A DNA stretch of 64,000 bases from Nymphaea colorata (GCF_008831285.2 NC_045138.2:32149934-32213933); one strand, 5' to 3'. Shown: positions 23,636-36,490, counted from the stretch's first letter. The notes: generated from the sequence alone by a model not told the origin. Made by a program: numbers and translations.

Positions 23636-26600
23636 ATGACGCCTAGACTGCGAAGTGGAGCGAGGAAGCCTGTAATGAGACAGAAAGGACTCGGTGAACC
23701 AATTCCAGTTTTGGGTGCTCTTGATCCTTCTTCTGTTCCTGCAGCAAACAAACCTACTAGACGGACAGCTGGAAGAGGGAAAAATTGTGATGCTAGTTCC
23801 CCAGGTTTAGGAAAGATTCCTTCGGCGAAAAACATTGGCACAAGACAAAGAGCTGCTGGTCGGGGAAGGGGAGTTAAATTGGCCAACCAGGACGAGGATT
23901 TTCCTGGTCAAGCTGATCGCGTCCAAGGAGTTGGTTTGGATCAGAAAATGGAAGAACGTAGTGCAGATAAGTTAGTAGCTGAGGAGGAAGGAAGCACAGC
24001 CCCATTACCTGAAAGGGTATGAAATTAGTTTACTGCTATCAGTCATTATCTGCAACCTTCCTATTGTTTATCTTCTGGAGAATTAGGTAAATCATAAACA
24101 GTTACAGCAATGTCATGATTTATAGGAAATGAAGCAGTAATTGATTTTATCAGAGAATCTACTTTCTGGTCAATAAAATTGATGGAAGTATCTCTCTTTG
24201 TTTCTGACAATGATATAAAATGGAATTTCTTTGAATTCAAAACTCGTGGATTGTTTGAATTCAAATGTTTCTTTATTGGCTGAACACTAGATGAGACTGT
24301 TGCACCTTGGCCCTGGCTTGGGTGGTAAATTCCATTGGCCAAAGCCTTGGTATTGGATTTTATGGCATAACTGGATTATGGATCTGGTGGTTGCTTGCTT
24401 TCCAACAGCTGCTTAAGGTTATACTAAAGTAAATATAACATTCCTATAACCAATTAGTTGTAGAGGGATATGGTAGGTTCATTTATTTTAAGATTTTTTA
24501 GATTATTACTTTATTAGGTTATTCCATGTGTGTGAAATTTTCTGTCATTGAACTTTTTTCCTCTGGAATTTGAAATCCCGACCTCCATGGTGGATGGTTT
24601 GGTGTGCTTCTCACTCTAAAAAAGTCCACCTCCTTGGATAGTTTGGTCTGCTCCTCATTCTCAAAGCACCTACATGCTGCTGTGCATTTGCTTATCCAAT
24701 TACAACTTCAAAACCATTTGTCTAACCAACAGTGATGAAGGCGCATGTGTGATTGTGTGGGCAATTGCACGTACGGATACACACAAAATGCTTACTTACA
24801 TATTAGTTTTCCATGGCCATTTGCTTATTTACATATTGATGCCGATCAGCCACTTTACTATTTATTTGAAGGGTTTAAGATTTTTGTAGGGTATAAAATA
24901 TGATTGCTATGTGTTAGTGCCTTCCAGTGAGAAATTTTTGGCTCTGCCACTGCCATCCAACAAAGGCAATTTTCTTTCTCATGTCTTCATATGACATCAT
25001 TTTACATGATTAATAGTCTAAGAACTTACCATACATCATGCAAGATGATGAACATGGAAGACAGCAGAACAGTATCAACTCGCTTTGCTTTTGGCTTATC
25101 TTCATGTTTTATCTGTTCTTTATGAAAATTTCATTGTTTTCACTTCAGGTGCAATTTGGAAACTCACCCGTTTATAAGATAGAAAGAAAGTTAGGAAAAG
25201 GTGGCTTTGGTCAAGTTTATGTTGGCAGAAGGGTAAGTGTTGGGACAGATAGAACAGGATCCGAGGCCCAGGAGGTAAGCTTTGGAATGGAATTTTGAAG
25301 TTTGAACTAAGCAGTTCTTTCATCCACCGATTATATGTTCATGTATTGACTCACTATTGATTATTAAAAGGTTGCTTTGAAGTTTGAGCATTGCAAGAGT
25401 AAGGGTTGTAACTACGGTCCTCCTTATGAGTGGCAAGTGTACAGGTAGATTAATTTTTCTAACTTACATAGTTCTTCCTTATTGAAGCATTGGTATTGTT
25501 CATTTGTAGACAAAAGTTTGTCTGGAAGCTTTCCTCTTTTTTTTGTTTTCTTCTCTCTTTCTCGGACTATTATGAAATTTACCTTTTGTTTTTTTATTCT
25601 TCCAGCACTCTTAATGGCTGTTATGGATTGCCTTTGGTCCATCATAAAGGGCGGCAAGGGGATTACTATGTTATGGTAAGTTATTTTCTGATGATCTTCC
25701 AGTGTTGACGAATGCTAGAACCTGCATAAGCAACATAGAGTGGATGTGCATACTGCATGGTGTCTCATATCCAGAGCTTGACAGCCCTGTCAATGGCTTA
25801 CTCTATGCAGACAAAGCCATATTATGATTGATAAGTTACTTTTGGGTGTGACGAGGGGAAAGTTAGCTTGATAAGAAATCAATGAACATTAGCAATGTTT
25901 TTTCATTGTGAACTCCAGGAAAGAAAAAGTATATCAAAGTGCATAAATTGAGCTAATGCTAGTGTGGTCATTGGATTGGGAAATTGTTCATGTTCTTGAT
26001 TGCTTTCACAGTTTATAATGCTTTTCTCACTGGCTAGTAGGTAGCCAGCTGACCTAAGTCACGTGGTTACTTTGGAAACCCTGGGGACTAGTGCTAGTAT
26101 GAAGGTGTGGGTACAGGGACACACCTGTGTCGTGTGTACATTTTACGTTTTTAACAAATTTTTTATTTTTTATTTTTTAAGCAAATTCTGCTGTGTTTGT
26201 TATATTTGTGAGCTGCATACGGACTATGAAATGACATGATTTGAGATACAATCATAAGTTTCATCTTCCAGTTAGGACGAACCAGGACCCCATCAATTCC
26301 AAAACCAACCCTATAGTGCCCTATAGTGACATTCCTTGCACCCTATAATCACATTCCTTCTCTGGTCCATGGTGCGGGGGTGGCTAACGCAAACAAAATT
26401 GGGGCATTTGACCGATTGGCCAGAGAGATCCGTTTGTACCCATCTGTCCCTATATGGAATGATGCTCTTTGTTATGCTGCAACCCATCTTGAGTCTCCAC
26501 GACCTCTTTTCTCCATCCGTGACCCAAGAAGTTGGCTTTGCCAACATCATTAGGGTATCCCCTTTATTCTATGATGACTCCGGCATGGACTGGCTTTTTG

Positions 26601-29600
26601 GAAGCCCATTCCTGTCGTGCTCATGGGTCGGCTGGACTGCCAGTGATCTTCTAAAATTATTGTGCCTATACCCGCATCGTCATACCTGTACCTGGATTTG
26701 TACTTGCACCCATGTGACTTAGCACTTAGCAGCCGACTAGTCTGTGGCCACATAGTCTGTAGGGCCATGGGACGATGGCATAGCTGAGATGAGACCACGG
26801 AATAGCTGGCCGACTAGGTTGACTACTTGCTGCTAGGCCATGAATTATTAGTAGGCCTTTTGGGTAGGGCTGCACGAAGAGTCGAGCCAGCTCAAGCTTG
26901 ACTCGAACTCGACTCGTTTATAAATGAGTCGAGCTCAAGTTCATTTGTATGCTCAAAATGTTAAACAACCCCAATTTGAGTTGTAAGAACTCAACTTGGC
27001 TCAACTACACAATGAATATTGAACTATAAGGAAAAAATAATTAAATGAGTAGCAACTAAACAAGTTAATCGAGTTAAACAAGTTACAAGAAATGAGACAT
27101 GCTTAACATAAACGAGTTAAATAAGTCGAGTTGGAGCTTGACATTGTATTGTCAAGTCGAGCTCGAGCTTGTTTTGTCGAGCTGGATTCAAGTTCAAATC
27201 GAGTTTGAGCTCGAGTTTTTTGAGTCAAATCAAGCTCGAGCTGGCCCAACTCAAGCCCGACTCGGCTCGTGTGAAACCTTACTTTTGGCCTTTGGGTCAG
27301 TTTCATATTTTCTTTTTACTTTTCTTAGCTTTTTGTTGAGAAGATAAATTTCCCTTTCAGAAAGTTTTGAGTTACACATTTATATTTTACGGAGATATGT
27401 ATATCTGTTAAACATACATACAAATAGGTATACAGAAAAAACATATATATTTGTATGCATATGTATACATATGTATATAGTTTATTTGATCCTTGATGAC
27501 ATTTGTATGTCTTTTTTTACTTTTGGCCTTCATGTTGTGTTGTCATATCTTTTATTGATTTTAGTTTGGTTAACCAACTTGAACCAAATAATCCTTCTTA
27601 ATAAGGCCTTGACCGACTTTTGCCCAACTTTCCAGTTTTGACAAATTAGGCTTTCTGCAGGTCATGGACATGCTTGGTCCCAGCCTCTGGGACGTCTGGA
27701 ATTCTTCTAATCAGGCGTATGGATGCATCTGTTTTGTCTCTAGCTTTTCCTTTATTGTCTTGTGCAGTTTTTGCATTCTGAAGGTTTGCTAATATTTGTT
27801 TAGGATGTCAACTGAGATGGTTGCGTGCATAGCTGTTGAGGCAATATCTATATTAGAGAAGCTTCACTTGAAAGGGTATGTTCTGGTCGTGTTTCTTCAT
27901 GGAGGCCATGGAAGAATTTGATGGCCTTCTTTTCTTGCTATTTAGTTGTGCAACATTGTTTTGTTAGTTTCTAATTGTTCTGTCTGCCATGCAGCTTTGT
28001 GCATGGAGATGTTAAACCAGAAAATTTTCTACTTGGTCAGCCTGGGACAGCTGATGAAAAGAAGCTATTTCTGGTTGATCTTGGATTGGGTATGTTAATC
28101 ATCTTGACTTTTGCTAATGCCTTATATTTCTATGGACTAGCTAAAACCAATATACATTTGCATCTGAAGATACTTTATAATAGAGAATTGCCTATTTTCT
28201 TTGAGTGTTTTGCCACTTAATTCAACTTATTTCTTCTTTAGCATCAAGATGGAAGGATACATCATCTGGTCATCATGTTGACTATGATCAAAGGCCTGAT
28301 GTTTTTAGGTGTGTATGTTGGTCTTCAGTTTTTATGGTTTCTCGGGAGTGAGACAATTGACATAAATTGAAATTTGCAGGGGGACAATAAGGTATGCAAG
28401 TGTTCATGCTCATTTAGGTAGGACAGGCAGTAGAAGAGATGACCTTGAATCATTAGCATATACACTAATTTTTCTTCTAAAAGGAAGGCTGCCTTGGCAA
28501 GGTTATATGGTAAGATAACCACTTATATCTATTTTAGATATTTACCTTATTTCTTTGCTGACTTCATTTTCTCCCTTTTGCCTCTAAAACTGCAGGGTGA
28601 TAACAAAAGTTTTCTTGTTTGTAAGAAAAAGATGGCCACCTCACCGGAGATGCTTTGCTGTTTTTGTCCTTTCCCATTTAAGCAATTTCTTGAGATGGTG
28701 ACAAATATGAAATTCGATGAAGAGCCAAACTACCAAAAGCTGATATCACCTTTTGAGCAGATTATTGGATCAGATGCATCATTGAGACCTATCAGGACTG
28801 ATGGAGCTCTTAGGGTCAGTTCTTTTATCATTCTGACATATATGCTGATATTCATGACATGGTGGGGAAGATAAAAAGAAAACAAACTACGCACACACAT
28901 AACTATGGTTTGCTTCATGAATAGGTGGGTGGCATGAGTCCAACTTTGTACCTGTGCTGATGCATGGTTGCTTACGTCACTCCTTGTGTACGTGCTTGGA
29001 ACCATGCCTATATGTAGACATTGGTTATGGTTTTCTCTGTATATCAGTAGATGTGCATGTGTAGGCTGTGTTTTCTCTGTAAGTGTGCATGTGTAGGCTG
29101 TGTTTTTGTGTGGTAAGCCCAGGAAGTTGTAGTGCAATGACTGCTTTTGAGTGTCAGCTAATTGTATCCAAAAGGATGTCATCCCGGAGGCATTCATTGA
29201 AGAGTCAGTTTATAGACAATGGGTCGACTTTGGTTTAACTTTAAATCCATTCTAGGCAACAGTTCAACACATTCTTTTTGTCTGCTCATTGATGATAAGC
29301 TTAGTTGTTAAGGCGTCGCCTAGTGTGAACTAGCCATCAGTCCACATCTCACGCCTAAGTGATGGGCCTAAGTCAGTCATTTAGGTGTGGGGTGTGGGTT
29401 TGGCGCCTAGGCTGTCACCTAGGCACTCTTAGTGGCGCCTAGGCTGGACTGGGCGTTCTGGTGCCTAGTCCATTTGAAAGTTTGGGTGACTTTATCCTCT
29501 GATACTTGATTTGTTTTGCTTCCCAAGACCTGTTATCCCTTGAGTTTAGCTTAATTTTATTGGAGGGAGTCTGATTGATCCAGTGGTTGCAAAAGTTCTG

Positions 29601-32600
29601 TTGAAAACAGAGAATTTTTGCTATAAGTATCTTAGAAAATTACAATTCGTGCAGAAATTAGTTTGCTTACAAGGTCTATCTTTTACCTGAATTGATTGAG
29701 CTAGGATTGTAGGTGTGATTTGAGTTCTGCTAATGTATGCATTAGACAGCTTAAGTCAGAGTCGTGTAGGTGTCTTTTACAGTCTTTCAAATTTGTTCAT
29801 ATTCAGTTGCCATCTACCATAGGTCCAGTTTAGAATGCACATATTTCAAAGTAGGTATTATTTTGGTTATTTTCTGTTTCATGTATATTTTTTAGTGGTC
29901 AGCTTCAGTTCTACAATGAGAAGTCTATCATCTGGTTTAAATTCAATGCATTAACCATATTTTGCTGTTTTATAAGTTGATTTTGACTAGTCCTAACTTG
30001 CTAACATGCTGGCGCACATAAAGCATAAAGGTGACATTTTATAGGAGGGTCACTGTGACCCTGCTTCAGTTCTACAATGTTCATACACAGTATGGAATAT
30101 CTGACTCATAAGATGCACTGTCTTACATGTACAACATCACCAGATATTTTAAAGATTGAAATGATCCATATCCAGTTTTTATAGGAGGGTCACTGTGACC
30201 CTGGTATGCTACCTCTGGACTGTGTCCCACTTGACAAGCTTGTTGGTCACAGACTGCTTATCTGGTAAATTCTGCTGTTAGCAGTAACAACTATTAAATA
30301 GTTGTGCATTGGTGCTTTTACTCAATCTATGGTGAGTGGTGAAATGATCAAGGAATGCATCATTTTTTGGCTTCAATGTGTACGGTCTGCAAAGTGCAAT
30401 TATAGGCAAAGCTATTATGTTCAAGATTCCTTAGATATCCTTATCTTTCTTTACGTTTATTCTTTCTATGCTTTCATGAACATAGATAGGGCAGAAAAGG
30501 AGCCGTCTAGTTGTTGAACTAGAGGATGATGACCAGCCAAAAAAGAAAACACGCTTAGGCACACCAGCCACTCAATGGATCTCAGTTTACAATGCTCGCC
30601 GTGCTATGAAACAAAGGTATGTAATGGACATTTTAGTTATGATTGGGAAGTTCTATTCCTTGCTCTCAACTAGATAAGTGGTGTAGCATTGTGCCTTTGG
30701 AATTCCTATAACTCAAAAATTGGAAAACTGAAGGTAATATAAATCAACTCACTAAAAGGAGCCGAGAATAAGTATTTTTCTTTTTCTTTTTCCTTTCCAT
30801 TTTACATCTGTGGCATGAAAGATGGTTTTTTTGATTGCTGGTTATGATAAATATTTTCTGCTGCTGCATGCTAGTCATGTGCATTGAAAAGTGTTAGGTT
30901 ACTAAAAGTATTAATGTTTGCGTTAGCTTAGATTGTTGATTAGATGTCTTTTAATTCCATGATTTGGCAAAAGAGCTGGTCAAGTTTCTCGGAACATTTT
31001 CCTGCTGAATTGAAGCATGTTTCCTTTCCCGAGCAAGGAAAACATGTTATTCATCTCAGGAGCACGTTGTCAAAATTCATGTTAGGGAACAATGCTCTCT
31101 CACTCTCTCTCTTAACACACCAAGAGAAGAAAACCGAAGAAGACAAGGATTTACGTAGTTCAGAGACAGGGTTATCTTATGTCCAGGGCCATACAAAGTT
31201 TTTTTCACCGCCATAGAAGAATCAAAGAATACAAGAACCACCCCTCATAAACAAGGTGATTAGGGCAAACCCGCAAAAAAATTATATGAACGCCCTTACA
31301 AGCCTATTAATTATGGATCAGGCTTCACATTCCAACCATTCTAACATTAATGCCATCAATTTTTTTAAGTGATTTTTTGCAATGTGAGCATTTTAAGTTT
31401 CATGATTAGTTATAGTCCTTTTTTCCTTCATAAATAGCTCTATTGGCATCAGTGGCAATCATTTATGCGGCAATATAATTTTTCTTAGTAGACTGTACTT
31501 GCTGGTCATCATAAAATTGGTAAAATGGAAAACCTTCTGCATTTATATTACCTTGATTAACACTTCTCTATTTGTACTGTCTCTATCTATACGGGCTTTC
31601 TTCCACATTATGTATTAGATGGCAGTCAAGTACAGCTAAGAAAAAGTTGGTGAGTTAAGAGTGCTTCTAGTGGATGTATGTGTTTTTGTCCCAAAATTCA
31701 TTTGGCCTTGGAAGCAATAGACATTATGAATGGGTGCAAGTGCACTCAGAAGACTTTCTCAAGGTTGATCATAAATATTTCTCCTTTTTTCTTTGGTTCA
31801 TGGTCCAAGGATGGAGAGTGAGGGGCCTTGGACCATGCTTTTCTCAGCAGGCCTTTGCCTCACGTCTTGCAATGGGCTCTTCCTCTTGTATTGCTTCTGT
31901 ATGTGTGAATGTATCGTGAATTTGTGTGAACCATGTCTGATCTACTTTATGACTCAACTCTGAGTGAACATATTACCTGGACCAGACATGGATCTGTTTC
32001 AGATTCACTAGTATGATTGCAAATATGTCAAATATGGTATAATATTTTTTTTCATTTTTGGCTGCACAAGATTCAATCTTCATGTATTCAGCTCTTCCAG
32101 AATTTTGCAGCCCCAATTGATTAGGTTTGCTCAAATCATGTTTGTTTGGATAAGTGCCTGATAGCGATAATAGTGGTTCGGGTTTGGGTTGAATATCCAA
32201 CTGACACAAAAACTGTTTAACTTGGCACTTGGTGTAGAAAAGAGGAACCCAATTTCAGTTAAATTTTTGTTTATCTTGGATACAAACGGGGATACAGTTA
32301 AAAATTCAAATCTGATCAGATTGTTGTATGCAAAGATGTGTACTTAGACCTGAATGCATTGCTTAGAGGATTTGACACCCTTTATCAGAGCTAATGTGCC
32401 GTTTCCTGAATTCTGTTGGAAGAATGAGCATGTTTTTGTTCTTCTTTCCCTAATGGACATACTTATATGTGAGGTTCTTGGTTGGATCCAATCTTATTAT
32501 TTGGAGCCAGATTAAGTTTAATGTTTGGATATTAGAACTGAAAGAAGCCTTAATCTGACTTTTGGTTTGGTTGGATCCATTCAGATTGATTTGGCAAGCA

Positions 32601-34544
32601 GTAGATGTGACCCGAGTCTGACCAGTTTACTTCGCTACTACAGACCTGCATGGAACCAAGTCTGGTTTTATTTGTTGCTGAAAGGATGTAAGACTAGTTA
32701 AATCTTGGAAAGTCTAGCTAGGACTGTCCAAATAAATCTTTTTCATATCATACTTGGGTAAATATAAACCTAGATCAAATATTATCTAAGTAGGCCTGCC
32801 AACCAAATGGGCCTGGATTTCCTCATACTCAGGCGAGATTTGATCTGGATCTGTTTTGATCGAGTCCTTGATGTACCTAGGCTTCTCTTGATCTGAGATT
32901 TCATTTGATGAGGTTTGTTGAGTACACAAGACCCGGCTCTCATTGGACATGTGATTAGATGAACTTAGATCTGATTTAAAATGGGATCCCAATTGAACTC
33001 TAGTGCGTTGGGTCTAGGTCTAAATGCATGTGGTGTAACCATAACTCAAAGTAACTGGATAAGGCAATTTCAATTTTAAGGGCTTGGAAAAAACATTTTG
33101 CTCAGGATATCTAAGCCGCCTGGTGTGGTCTAAAGTCTGAAATAGGAAAGCCTTGGACCATGAGGTTATCAAGTGACCTGTTTGTGAAGACTCTGGACAG
33201 ACTCTGGACAGACAAATAACGTGCTGGTCTCAGCCTGGCTATCATCAGTTTCTATAAAAAATCATTCTCGTGGTCTGCTTATTTCATTTCCACCTTTGGC
33301 TAAGGAAGTTGGGCAGGTCAGGCACTTGCGAAGCTCAGTAGCATGGAGGGCTGCTGGTACCTGGGACTTGCTCCTTTATGCATGTGTTATACACATTCAT
33401 AATCAATTTTGTATTCGCACATGTATTTAAATGTGTTTAAATTTGTGGACCAGAGCTGGTGGAAGTCATTCAGAGAGCAAGATAGAGAGGAGACACCAAG
33501 TAAGGAGGCTAAAAATTTTGAGGGAGTCAACCTCTGACCCAACATCGTATTCTATTTAACAAAAGATGAAAATGGGCCACATCAACTTTTGAATGCACTT
33601 GGCTTGCTTTTAACTTGAGTCAGTTGTGCACCTGTTTTAGAAAGTAGTCTGGTTCGGCTGATTATACCACTCACATTTGCGAAGCCAGGGGCTGCATTGA
33701 AGGCACTAAGTAGAAGCACCTGCACCCATCGATGCTTTTTTTGGCTTGTCTGTGTTATTTAGACTCTTATGGTGACTTCTCATGACTTAGATGAGACATG
33801 AAACTTGGTATGCTTTATTTGTTAACAGCCTTATATGCAAGTCGAATGATGTATCTTATTGTCTAATGCAGGTATCACTATAATGTTGCTGATTCAAGGC
33901 TTCATCAGCATGTAGAGAAAGGAAACGTGGATGGCTTGCTTATTAGCTGTGTAGCTTCTTCATCCAATTTGTGGGCCATTATAATGGATGCAGGAACAAA
34001 CTTTTCTTCTCAAGTTTATGAGCTGTCAGCTCTATTCTTGAACAAGGTTTTTATGGTTATTGTAGAATTCATTTTTTACAATCAGTATTTTTAGTGTTAG
34101 CTACTTAATGTTCTGATTATTTTCTTAACAGGAATGGATTATGGAACAATGGGAAAAAAACTACTACATCAGTGCAATAGCAGGTGCTAACAATGGCTAT
34201 TCCTTGGTTGTGATGTCAAAAGGTTAGCATGAATGCTGAACCCGGATCCATTTTTCTTATTCTGTAATTCTTTTGTTAGTTTGTATGCACTGACTGATGA
34301 ACATATATGCGTGCGGAATGATAAATTTTGCTTGAAATATCACATTTCCCTTTATTAGAACACAAATTTAGTCAGAAATCAACCATTTTGTTGATTGTCG
34401 TCATAAATTGACATTCTCTTGTCAGAGGAGATATCAAAATGGGATGATCAATGATCAATGTCCTTGTATGCAGAGAACTGTCCATTTTTGAGAATAAAGT
34501 GTTTTGTAAAGCTACCCTCTTGGTAATTATCGTCATTATTGTTG

Positions 34545-34585
<41 letters not shown>

Positions 34586-35762
34586 GTATGTATGTATATC
34601 TATATGTGTGTATATGTAGAGTCTTTCTTGTGTCTTATTTTTTTCTGTATTTTATGTTTTTGTTAAGGAACTAGTGCTCTGAGTTGGTTCTATGTTGATG
34701 TTAAGCATTTATTTCTTAAATGCTATACATTTTTATTATCTAGTTGTGCTGTTTGTGTTAAGCATTTAATTGTTAAATGCCTTTTATTTTATCATCTAGT
34801 TGTGCTTTTCTGACTCGGCATTGTACCTTTGTGAGTTTGTGAAGCTCTCAAATGCCAACTTAGTTTACAAGTGTTCTCTTGCCTTTTTGAAATTTCTTAA
34901 CCTCCCATTGTTTGCTTAAAACCAGTGCCTGTGTATGTAGACGAGTTACCAATCTATAAGAACAATGAAATCAATGTCTTCCCAAATGAAGGGACCTTTT
35001 ATTAAACGAAGAACATCGATGTGGACTGGATTGTTTAAGAGTCCAAAGTCATTTGCATTATACGAAGAAAGATATCAACATGCTTTCAACAATTGCCTTG
35101 CCAGTTTTATTGGACATATTGGATTAACAATTTTTTCTTGACCCGTTAACAAGCTTTTGACAAGAAAACTAAATCCACATCCTGGAAAGGAAAGCTGCAT
35201 AAAAAATTTCTGCATCACTTGTTTATATAAGATGTGCCTCTCGTGTTTCCTGAAGCCTGTTATGCATACCCAGGATCTACCATCCAAAAGTCTGCAGAAC
35301 TTGATGTGCCTCCTCGTTCCTGATAAAAGCTTTCAGTCATCTTGGTTTTTACATGGTTCTATGATGAAAAATACCTTCTCATTAGGGTTTTGTGGTGCCT
35401 TATGTTTTTGTGACCCAAATTCTCTTGCTAGTCAAATCTTGTTGCTTGAATCGATTGAACTTGAAGAAAATCTTTACCATACTCTTTTCTGTGAGAGTGC
35501 TAGTGCTGCACCCATGGAAACATTGGCTTTGTAACCAACTGCAGTAAATGGTACAGGAGTGGATGATGGCCATGTGAAATAAGTTTTTACAAAAGTAAGC
35601 TACCATACATAAACTGGTAAGCTAATAAAAAGTTCTAACTGTCGGTCAGAAGGGCTCTTACATCTTACTAAGTAGGTTGACTTGAAACTCCAAGTTGTTG
35701 GTCTGGTTTCAATACCTAGGTTGTGCATCGTTTGCCATTTGGCAATAATGCAGGAACTCTGG

Positions 35763-35796
<34 letters not shown>

Positions 35797-36490
35797 TACC
35801 TTGGTAGGTCCTGCACTGCAAGAACTTGCTGGTTTCCTTCATTATCAGGAAATGGAAAGCATGTGGTTGCTTTGTGCAAGGTGATAAATGCAATGCTTGT
35901 TATGCTAATAGTCCGCTACTTTTCCTGTTGTAGGAACATCGTACACTCAACAATCCTACAAAGTTAGTGACTCTTTTCCTTTCAAATGGATCAGCAAGAA
36001 ATGGAAAGAGGGATTCTTTGTAACTTCCATGACAACTGCTGGAAACCGCTGGGCTGTTGTCATGTCTCGTAGTGCTGGTTATTCTGATCAGGTATATTTT
36101 TGCCAGTTCCCTAGCCGCCCAGATGGAAGGTAAATAAATGTTCACTTATTCTGTTTCTTGAGTTTCAGGTTGTCGAGCTTGACTTCCTATACCCTAGCGA
36201 GGGAATTCATAGAAGATGGGAGAGTGGCTATCGGATAACAGCAACTGCAGCAACATCTGATCAGTCTGCATTTATTCTAAGCATCCCAAAAAAGAGAATA
36301 GCAGATGAGACCCAAGAAACCTTGCGAACTACAGCTTTTCCTGGTATTCATGTCAAGGTATGGTGGCTTTGAGATTCTAAGTTTTGGTGTTTCAACATGG
36401 TGCTTGTATTTATATTCTTAATTGTTCCAGGAGAAATGGTCCAAAAATCTTTACATTGCATCTGTATGTTATGGAAGAACAGTATCCTGA
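23636..36490 (+). CDS. HD16: Casein-kinase-1-like protein HD16/EL1 (AEL/MLK/PPK family), 16 exons, 697 aa
   Basis: The coding exons are 23636-24016, 25149-25274, 25371-25444, 25606-25675, 27661-27716, 27804-27875, 27995-28089, 28242-28308, 28380-28509, 28596-28814, 30486-30616, 33872-34046, 34132-34222, 35934-36091, 36169-36357 and 36431-36490. All phases close (2094 nt). This Ser/Thr kinase family acts in the nucleus. Rice Hd16/EL1 phosphorylates Ghd7 and SLR1, and Arabidopsis members phosphorylate histone H3 and light-signalling proteins. The N-terminus [12 protein letters not shown] is followed by a basic Gly/Arg-rich region. The kinase domain has G-loop GKGGFG (143-148), Lys173 in [12 protein letters not shown] (263-270, HGD rather than HRD) and DLG (288-290), followed by [10 protein letters not shown]. 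The C-terminal half carries a KKKTR basic patch, then the family module [22 protein letters not shown] and ETLRTTAFP. The start at 23636 matches the family's usual MPxLRSGAR beginning. Confidence 0.95.
24730..24952. mobile_element. Small non-autonomous hAT element in HD16 intron 1
   Basis: It begins CAGTGATG and ends TTTTTGGCTCTGCCACTG, like the right end of the autonomous-size hAT at 56078-60809. Flanks CTAACCAA (24722-24729) and CCATCCAA (24953-24960) match at 6 of 8 positions, consistent with an aged 8-bp target duplication. It has no transposase. Confidence 0.5.
25676..27660 (+). other. HD16 intron 4
   Basis: About 2.0 kb between the exons ending DYYVM and beginning VMDMLGP. It contains a TCGAG-rich MITE-like element at about 26873-27284. 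Open frames around 26311-26800 on both strands overlap one another and show no family features. Confidence 0.8.
26873..27284. mobile_element. TCGAGC-rich MITE-like element in HD16 intron 4
   Basis: The outer parts are dense in GTCGAGC, GCTCGAGC and GACTCG words, and the middle is AT-rich. The left end (CACGAAGAGTCGAGCC) and the complement of the right end (CACACGAGCCGAGTCG) resemble each other as inverted ends. Similar TCGAG-rich elements are common in plant introns. Exact termini are uncertain. Confidence 0.5.
29295..29480. repeat. CCTAGGC-type dispersed repeat, copy 4
   Basis: It begins near GTTAAGGCGTCGCCTAG and carries GGCGCCTAGGC, CACCTAGGCAC and GTGCCTAGTCC. This is the clearest copy of the family also found in FRL introns. 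Confidence 0.5.
30046..30202. repeat. Two copies of a palindromic direct repeat
   Basis: AGGGTCACTGTGACCCT, a perfect hairpin-forming palindrome, occurs at 30046-30062 and 30186-30202. Each copy is preceded by TTTTATAGG, so the shared unit is about 27 bp. Both copies are in HD16 intron 10. Confidence 0.8.
30617..33871 (+). other. HD16 intron 11, the longest intron of the gene
   Basis: It is 3.26 kb, with donor CAAAG|GTATGT and acceptor AATGCAG|GTATC. It contains an LTR-like insertion candidate (31080-31346). The part at about 32230-33000 is rich in GGATCC/GATCTG words and may be another degenerate repeat. Small open frames inside have no recognisable features. Confidence 0.8.
31080..31346. 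mobile_element. Possible solo LTR or TRIM-like insertion
   Basis: The segment starts TGTTAGGGAACAATG and ends CCATTCTAACA, giving TG...CA ends with a 6-bp inverted TGTTAG/CTAACA. It contains GGATTTACGTAGTTCAGAG, a phrase I associate with plant Copia-type LTRs. I see no matching 5-bp target duplication. Confidence 0.4.
34546..34581. repeat. (AT)n microsatellite
   Basis: An AT run in HD16 intron 13 (34223-35933). Confidence 0.95.
35764..35794. repeat. (GA)n microsatellite
   Basis: A GA run about 140 nt upstream of HD16 exon 14. Confidence 0.95.

Larger units (their letters stand above)
28815..30485 (+). other. HD16 intron 10
   Basis: A 1.7-kb intron with donor TTAGG|GTCAGT and acceptor ACATAG|ATAGGGCAG. 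It contains a CCTAGGC-type repeat patch (29295-29480) and two copies of a 17-nt palindrome (30046 and 30186). No other gene is seen. Confidence 0.75.

Noticed and set aside
26311-26798. Overlapping open frames on both strands in HD16 intron 4
   Set aside because: They overlap each other, show no family signal, and sit inside a well-defined intron.
35157-35534. 125-codon plus frame in HD16 intron 13
   Set aside because: It has no conserved features, and the flanking exons join in phase without it.
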